A stretch of 24,478 nucleotides of DNA, from NCBI GenBank assembly GCA_018398765.1, contig JAHBMJ010001415.1, forward strand, positions 6,344 through 30,821. The letters run 5' to 3'. The notes beneath the pieces were generated by a model. It did no database searches. It had not been told where the DNA came from and saw only the letters and a program-made list of their open reading frames with translations. This DNA comes from Chromera velia (Eukaryota; Sar; Chromeraceae). Numbering within the stretch: the first letter of the stretch is position 1; the number at the start of each line of letters is the position of its first letter. Positions 18,952 through 24,478 of this stretch are shown one piece after another. A program made the translations under genes and the position numbers.

Positions 18952-21220
18952 CGGTGTGAGCGCTTCATCCGCCTTCCTTGTTTGTAAACAAGCACTGCGT
19001 ATGGGGGACTTGTGCAGGTACAAGAGTGGAAGGAGAAGTTTGCGTTCTCGTGGGTTCCTGCAGAGGGGGGGAAGCTGAAGACTCAGCAGGTTATAGAGGC
19101 GCTCTACAGGGCAAGCACGAACCCGAGAATAGTTGATCAGGACAAGAAATTCTTTGTCACAACGGGAGTGGGTAACCACCAGGTCGGTCTCCTATGTGAC
19201 CGTACTTTCTATAGAGCAACAGGACTGCAAATAGAGAATACAGGGAAATGGTTTTCTGGAGGGGATGGGCTTCCCTCCTGGTAACGTGTTGGTTAAAGTT
19301 TCATTCTTGTTTCACATCTCTCTCTGTGAGCTTTCCCCAACGCTGGTCGTTTTTGCAGAGCGACGGTGCCTACTTGGTTCATTGATTTCATTGCCGAACT
19401 CGTTTCGGTCCGACTGCAGCAGCACTTCTCTTGTCACCTTTGCGTCACTTTTTTGTTCTTTGCTTCGTGAATGATTGAATTGAATCGAATTGAATTGCAG
19501 ATGATGGCGTGTCAATTCTTTCGATGGAGAGAACCCAGGCAGATGCTGACGAGCGGGGGGCTGGGGACGATGGGGGTCGGGCTGCCCTTCGCGATCGGCT
19601 GTCAGGTAGCTCGGTTTGGCTCTCTCTCTCTCTCTCTCTCAAGTGCTGCATGTTTGCATGTCTGCCGGTTGAGATACCTGTCTGTTAGGTTGGAAAGTAG
19701 ACTCATGTGCGCTCAGAAAGCTCAGAGCAGCTCGCTGACTCACGTAGTCGACAAGGAAGCCGACAGGTTTTTCTCAGCATCTCTCACTGCAGTCTGGTTT
19801 TTGTTCAATTGAATTTGTCGCTGGTGATGCACGTGAAAGTCTATATGGGTCACGTTCTCTTCCGAATTCTTGCTCTCTCAGGTAGCGCACCCTGACGCTA
19901 ACGTCCTCCTGATTGACGGCGACGGCTCTTTCAACATGACCTCCGTGGATCTGGCGTCCGTTGTCGCGCACAACCTGCCTGTGAAGATCGCCATCATGAA
20001 CGATCGAAAGTGAGTCAGCCGTTTCCATCGTCCGTAAGTGCATAAAACAAAAGTCCGTAAGTGCATAAAACAAAACAAGCAGGGTCTCTCTCACGCCGTG
20101 CAGACAGGCAGAAGGGAGAAAGGAAGGAAAGAAATGAGGGAACGTGAATGAATGAATGAATGAATGAATGAATGAAATCACACCACGATCCGGTCCCGCA
20201 TACGGACCAATGGACGGCTCTTGGAGGTCTCCCCGTTGTTCCGATTCTTTCCGTTCGACTGTTTTTATCTTCCTGTCTTTTCTGTTTGGACACCCGCTGT
20301 CGCCGACAGGTAGAACGAAAATGGTAGTTGCATGAGAAGAATGTTCTGTGACCCGGAATATTCTCCTTGGCCCATGTCTGTTTTCGTTTTTTTGTCTGGC
20401 CCTGGTGGGTCTGCAGGCAGCAGATGGTTGCTGTGTGGCAGAAGCTGTTCTTCAAGGAACGCTTTGTCGGCACAGACAACGTGAACCCAGACTACGTCAA
20501 GGTGCGTGAGCAACCATTCTTCTCTGACTACATGTGTGTGCTCCTTCGCTTCCTTCCTCCCCCGACTTGGACTCGAAAAGTTTGAGTCCTTCAGTCAGTT
20601 TGTGGCCTCTATCTTGTTTGTCTTCGCCACAGGAGTGAAAATCCTGAAGTCCTCTTCCGAGTTCTCTCTCTACCTTCATCATGCATAGGTCTCCCTCCCT
20701 CTTTCTCTCCATCTATGCGTCTCTTTCCCCCCCTCTCTCTCCTGTCTCCCCATCTGCAGCTTGCGGAGTCCTGGGGCATCAAGGCGGTGAGGGCAGAGCA
20801 TAAGGACGAGCTGGACGAAAAGGTGAGTGCCTTAATAGACTGGCCATGCAGTGCTATGCCGGGAATTGAAGAGACTTGAGATCGAAGGAAGTGGTTTTGC
20901 TTGCAGGGTTCAGGGCAAAAAGAAGCTCGCAGACCTGCTAAGTTGCTTTTTTATTTCCTCTCTCGTGACGAGTTGTCATAGAAACTGAAAATCACTTTTT
21001 GTGTCCCTTTTTGATGATGCTCGCCCCTTAAGTCTCGTTCAAATCACTGTGTGTGCAGGTTCGCCAATTTTTGTCCTATGATGGCCCGATTGTCGGGGAC
21101 TTCCGTGTGGAACCCGACATCTGCCTGCCCATGGTACAGCCAGGAAAGGCACTCGACGAGATGCTTCTCTCACAGGCACAACTGGCGGCTGCGAAAATGG
21201 ACGGCCTGGCTCCTTCCTGA
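15200..21220 (+). CDS. ALS: Acetolactate (acetohydroxyacid) synthase catalytic subunit, 14 exons
   Basis: First committed enzyme of valine, leucine and isoleucine synthesis (2 pyruvate to 2-acetolactate), dependent on ThDP, Mg and FAD. Exons: 15200-15362, 15697-16241, 16562-16620, 16950-17138, 17410-17485, 17671-17824, 18106-18261, 18517-18575, 19018-19182, 19501-19605, 19882-20009, 20417-20501, 20760-20822, 21059-21220; 2,109 bases, 702 residues. Residues 1-55 are an Arg/Ser/Ala-rich presequence ending RRFSSSG, of mitochondrial type. Residue E154 ([10 protein letters not shown]) is the ThDP-activating glutamate. [15 protein letters not shown] (204-218) and CTKWNY follow. The central domain has VLLVGQGG and [12 protein letters not shown]. 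The ThDP motif is GDG (570-572) then, 24 residues on, ND (597-598) where NN is usual. The tail [17 protein letters not shown] is fungal-like. ATG 15200 is the first in frame. Intron 2 has a GC donor. No regulatory subunit lies nearby. Confidence 0.95.
16242..16561 (+). other. GC-AG intron (intron 2 of acetolactate synthase)
   Basis: The donor is CAG|GCAAGT and the acceptor GGCGCAG|GAT. Protein conservation fixes both ends: KWNYLAQ joins [13 protein letters not shown], as in other acetolactate synthases (KWN...DVEDLP). The phase is 0 on both sides. Confidence 0.85.
18889..18949. repeat. (CT)n(GT)n compound microsatellite
   Basis: About 26 bases of CT then about 36 of GT, in intron 8 of acetolactate synthase, ending some 70 bases before the exon 9 acceptor. 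The same TC-then-TG order appears at 11764-11672 on the minus strand. Confidence 0.95.
19619..19641. repeat. (CT)n microsatellite
   Basis: A short pure CT run in intron 10 of acetolactate synthase, beginning 14 bases after the donor. Confidence 0.9.
20031..20076. repeat. 23-base tandem duplication in intron 11 of acetolactate synthase
   Basis: Two adjacent copies of a 23-base unit beginning TCCGTAAGTGCATAAAAC differ only at the last base. Each copy holds a GTAAGT, a near-ideal donor sequence, just 20-50 bases after the real donor at 20010. Confidence 0.9.
20145..20176. repeat. (TGAA)n microsatellite
   Basis: Eight units of TGAA/GAAT in intron 11 of acetolactate synthase. Confidence 0.95.
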
Positions 21221-22982
21221 TAGGCAGGCAGGCAGACAAGCGTGGTTCTCCAGGACACGCAAACAGGAGGACAGATGCATGCGTTTTTTATAAATAAATG
21301 AGAAAACCCAGGCAACCTTGACTGGCTGTCTATGAGAAAGGTAGTTCGTGCATTTTTGTTATCGGCAGCGTGAGCTGCCCTCTCCCCTCCGTCGCGTCTT
21401 TTTCGCCTTTTTTGTGAGGGTCTCGAAAGTCTCTTCTCCTCCCTCCTCCTTGCGCTTGTCTTTTTTTGAGATTTTTGTGATGCATGCATGATGCTGCCTG
21501 CGTGTCGCATTTCCTTTCTTTCTCCTTACAGAGAGAGTGCGAAACTTCTCTCTCTCTCGCTCTCAGCTCATTGAGGGTCAGATCAAAGCAACCTGTTTTA
21601 AAGGTGGAATTTACGAGATGGTAAGTGACTTTTTAAGTGCGTGCGTATGCGCCCACGCTTAGTCAAGTGAAGTGAAGAAGGCGGTTGCATGCACTGATGA
21701 AGGGGGTTCAATCTCTGATAACGAGGACCTAAACGAAGACAGCGTTGCATCCCAGGAGCGTCGTCATCAATTAAGCTATATCTAGAGTTAGTTAGATCTT
21801 CGATTGAGAAAGCTGGGAACTCTGGAAGAGAGCCAAAAGAGGAGCACATATATCCCAAATGACGGCGTCGTGATTTCGTTGCATGATTGCCGTGACTGAT
21901 CAGTTGCATAACTTTCCTGTAAACCAGTATACTAGCCAATATGCGGTTTAACATGGGGTCGATGCATTCGATATTAGATCTAACTGTATGTATCGATCAT
22001 TTAAATTGGACTAAGCAATGAACTTTAAGTTTGTAGTCTAGGCTTAAGGTTATATAATCATAACTAGTTGATTTAGCAACCTAGTATTGATTGATTAATT
22101 GGATTCGGATTAAGATTTATGTTCCGGGTTTGTCCCGATTGAGGTCCTCAGGTCCACTGCCGGGGGACGGCTTGCACTGTATAAATTGTACTAGCGCATT
22201 TGTATAAATTGTATTAAAATTGGTCAAGACGTTTTCGTATGGTAAGTCTGGAAGTAACTAAGTAAGTAATCCCGTTTCAGTTCTTAGTAGTAGTAGGTAT
22301 CATATTTATTTTGATATTGTACAAAAGTTCAACCTAGAGTTCCACTTAGTTTTCAACCCTGTCACGCAGTGTAACAAAATATTCTTCAAACATAAGACTC
22401 AGTAGCAACAGTCACAAGATTCTGGGTCATGAAAACTTTTCTTATATGAATGTGCTTCGGTTTTTGCAGCAAATCTTGCTGGTGACTCACGATTTTGGTC
22501 ACTCAACATACCCCCGAGTCCGTCCGAATCTGACTCCAAAAAGCCTCTTCATCCTCCACATTACCTTGCCGTTTCTGTACGGATCTGTCAGCGCCGTTTG
22601 AGCTGACTGGATTTCGGAAACTCAAAGTCAGCGATACAGCATTAAACTGAGAGGCGGTGACTGACAACGAGAGCGGTAGAAAGAAAGAAGAGAATGAAAC
22701 CCATTTTACGTACAAAACGAAGTGACCGTGGACCGCAAGCATAAGCATTCTACGTCTCTGCCCACGTCTATAGTGACAGAATTTTCTTTAGAACAAACAT
22801 TCTCCGGCCTTGAAGTTCTATCGCCCCACCTCTATTCTGGAGCGCCACTTCTCCCACACCCCCCCATCTTATTTTCTCACTAAATGCTAGCACCAATGAC
22901 ATTTTCCATTCGAACAAAGTCTGCAGGTCTCCTGAACCTGAATCCCCCACCCCTCTGCCGCACCATCGCTCTAACAAAGACC
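21221..22982. other. Intergenic region with a second AT-rich island
   Basis: No gene is supported. The first 400 bases are pyrimidine-rich and include CT runs around 21545-21563. From about 21690 to 22480 the DNA is AT-rich, with a near-duplicated TGTATAAATTGTA (22179-22191 and 22201-22213) separated by nine bases. The remainder up to the methyltransferase stop is unremarkable; short frames at 21598-21954 and 22503-22748 match nothing I know. The island resembles the one at 4880-5570 in composition, though I see no long shared sequence. Confidence 0.5.
21293..21298 (+). terminator. Candidate polyadenylation hexamer for acetolactate synthase
   Basis: AATAAA lies 73 bases after the TGA, in a TTTTTTATAAATAAATG context. 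The position fits a short 3' UTR. Protist polyadenylation signals are often not AATAAA, so this may be chance. Confidence 0.35.
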
Positions 22983-23933
22983 TCACCGTTTCTGTGCACA
23001 TGCGACGGTTGTCGTGTAGGGGTACGGAAACGTATTTTGGTCTCCGTCTGGCACCCCCTCCTCGTCGAGCATCTGCATGGCCTCCTTCCTCAACGCTTCC
23101 TGCTTCTCGGCACTCAGACAGGCCACATAGCTGCGAGAGAGCACGCGTTGCCACAAAAGACTTCTGTTCGCTTCCAGGGCAAACGAGGCACTCACCTTTT
23201 CATCCAACGGCAGAAACAGCTCAGAAGCTGTCTCTGTCTGCCACACATTCCTCCACCGCCCCTGACGGAATTGGGGCGCGTCTCCCTCCAGAGGTTCGTG
23301 CAGAGCCCTCAGCCTCTTCACCCACTGAGCCCTATCTGCGTCCTCCAAATTCCAAATCAAGTACAGCCACCCCCCCTTCTTGCACACGCGTGCCAGTTCT
23401 CGAAGTACCGTCTCGTCAGCGAACCAATGGAAGGCCTGACCGACCAAAACCACATCGAACGCTTCGGACTCAAAGGGAAGAGACCGGGCCGAAGCATCAA
23501 GAATAGGAATGTCGGGGAACGAGGCCTCAAAGACCTTCCGCATTTCAACGGAGGGCTCCACGGCGGTGATGTCGAAATCCGCACCCTTTCGGGTTTTGTA
23601 ATCCACCAATGCACGTGTCAGCTTTCCCGTGCCACTGGCAATCTCCAAGATCTTCTGGGGTTTTATTTTATCAAGAAGGGAGTCGACGACGTCTTGGGGG
23701 TAGCCTGGCCTGGCACGATCGTATCTGTCTGCGTCTGCGTCGAACCCCTTGGAGGAGACGGGGTGTACGGAAGAGGAGACAGCAGCGGTGCAGGAGAAAG
23801 GCATCCTGACGTTTTGGATTGCAGAACTCCGGAGCAAAAAAGCAGAAGACCCCCTGAGAAAGTGACAGAACGAAAGGAAAGCAAATATCACGGGAAAAGC
23901 CGGAAAGGGGGAGGCAAAGGGTGATGCGCTCAT
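22983..23933 (-). CDS. Class I SAM-dependent methyltransferase (Methyltransf_11 type) with hydrophobic leader
   Basis: 316 residues, one exon. Residues 64-79 (FDADADRYDRARPGYP) give the family opening. Motif I ILEIASGTGKLT (95-106) binds SAM, and TAVEPS (123-128) carries the acidic residue that contacts the ribose. FDVVLVGQAFHWF (159-171) and GGWLYLIWN (187-195) are motifs II and III; RVLSRSYVACL (263-273) and the TFPYPYTT ending are typical of this fungal/bacterial small-molecule methyltransferase group. The substrate cannot be told. Residues 11-26 (PAFPVIFAFLSFCHFL) look like a signal sequence, followed by a Ser/Arg-rich stretch (RGSSAFLLRSS). Such a two-part leader is what plastid import needs in algae with complex plastids, but a start at Met44 (MPFSCTAAV) would remove it. 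GTGAGT and CTCTCGCAG within the frame mimic an intron, but removing it would delete the conserved SRSY segment. Confidence 0.85.
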   Translation of the reverse strand: MSASPFASPFPAFPVIFAFLSFCHFLRGSSAFLLRSSAIQNVRMPFSCTAAVSSSVHPVSSKGFDADADRYDRARPGYPQDVVDSLLDKIKPQKILEIASGTGKLTRALVDYKTRKGADFDITAVEPSVEMRKVFEASFPDIPILDASARSLPFESEAFDVVLVGQAFHWFADETVLRELARVCKKGGWLYLIWNLEDADRAQWVKRLRALHEPLEGDAPQFRQGRWRNVWQTETASELFLPLDEKVSASFALEANRSLLWQRVLSRSYVACLSAEKQEALRKEAMQMLDEEGVPDGDQNTFPYPYTTTVACAQKR

Positions 23934-24267
23934 CCGCAGATACGTATATCGCGATCGTGGTAGACGGAGAGAGAGTGAAGCGTCAGATCGAAAGCAGAAG
24001 CAAATACCGGAAACTCAGTACGTTTTGTGAGGCGGCAAAAGATGAAATTGCGACTGCCGATTGAGCGTCTTTCTGAAAGTGTCTTAATTTGAGGACTCAA
24101 ACTGCTTGCGTCTGCATGGAGCGATGTAGGTCGCTAGGTCGACGTCCTGTACTTTGCCTTGGTTTGCCGAAGTACGTTTGCCATGCATGGCATGCAGCAC
24201 TCATATGCACTCTTTTCGATCATGCATGCATCGATCGATCTGCATGCATGCATGGCTTGCATGCATG

Positions 24268-24284
24268 CGCGCGCAAAGCGCGCG
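24268..24284. repeat. GC hairpin, 7 bp stem with AAA loop
   Basis: CGCGCGC-AAA-GCGCGCG is a perfect inverted repeat. No T-run follows on either strand, and this is a eukaryote, so it is not read as a bacterial terminator. Confidence 0.8.
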
Positions 24285-24323
24285 AATCTGGACACGCATC
24301 CCCTGAGCATTAATTTATTCCAG

Positions 24324-24345
24324 ATTTTGCATGCATATGCAAAAT
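24324..24345. repeat. Perfect inverted repeat, 9 bp arms
   Basis: ATTTTGCAT-GCAT-ATGCAAAAT, arms 24324-24332 and 24337-24345. The centre contains another TGCATGCAT word, so the repeat may simply reflect the palindromic motif cluster. Confidence 0.85.
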
Positions 24346-24478
24346 AATTTTGCAGAAGCTTGAAGGCCCCGGCATAATTCATCCATGTACCATGCAACAG
24401 CTAGTCAGACGTACATGCATGCATGTTGCTTGATATCTTGAAGATGCCATGCTGAGAATCCATCTGATTGTTGAATGA

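Larger units (their letters stand above)
23934..24478. other. Palindrome-rich upstream flank of the methyltransferase
   Basis: No gene is supported. The stretch from about 24180 to the window end holds many GCATGC/TGCATGCA words (for example 24222-24230, 24240-24253, 24259-24267, 24414-24425), GATCGATCGATC, a GC hairpin and an AT hairpin. It lies 250-540 bases upstream of the methyltransferase start, where regulatory sites would be expected. Confidence 0.6.

Noticed and set aside
23119..23190. Possible 64-base intron in the methyltransferase (AAG|GTGAGT to CTCTCTCGCAG)
   Set aside because: Both sites look good, but removal would shift the frame and delete the RVLSRSY segment conserved in the family.
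22884..23924. 346-residue plus-strand open frame
   Set aside because: Exact antisense of the methyltransferase; no recognisable motifs, while the minus frame has all SAM-binding motifs.
24268..24284. Rho-independent terminator
   Set aside because: The hairpin has no T-run and the genome is eukaryotic.

Overview
The window is nuclear DNA of a eukaryotic protist. Three of its five genes are split by spliceosomal introns, the flanks are rich in microsatellites, and the acetolactate synthase has a mitochondrion-style presequence. My best guess is an alveolate alga of the chromerid type. That is an inference from gene style (fungal-like acetolactate synthase, Toxoplasma-like GCAG acceptors, TGCATGCA clusters), not a database match.

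Layout, left to right. (1) Minus strand, 2784 to 575: a five-exon gene for a secreted Hcp-like protein, the fold of the bacterial type VI secretion tail-tube protein. It is the most unexpected gene here. (2) Plus strand, 3579-4805: an uninterrupted ankyrin-repeat gene. (3) An AT-rich island at about 4850-5570. (4) Minus strand, 14157 to 5618: a nine-exon gene for a protein of about 2,100 residues, with a disordered, motif-repeating N-terminus, a coiled coil, one C2 domain split over four exons, and a long low-complexity tail. A lone N at 9607 breaks its reading frame and is probably an assembly error. (5) Plus strand, 15200-21220: a 14-exon gene for the catalytic subunit of acetolactate synthase (702 residues). 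(6) A second AT-rich island at about 21690-22480. (7) Minus strand, 23933 to 22983: an intronless SAM-dependent methyltransferase with a hydrophobic leader. (8) A palindrome-rich stretch with clustered TGCATGCA at the right end.

The genes show no common pathway and look like ordinary neighbours on a eukaryotic scaffold. Hcp/C2 genes and ankyrin/synthase genes lie on alternating strands, so 2785-3578 and 14158-15199 are divergent intergenic regions that should hold the promoters of both flanking genes. Exon models were built by hand: every junction is phase-consistent and each spliced coding length is a multiple of three (657, 6,300 after dropping the N, and 2,109 bases). No tRNA, rRNA, CRISPR array or intact mobile element was recognised.
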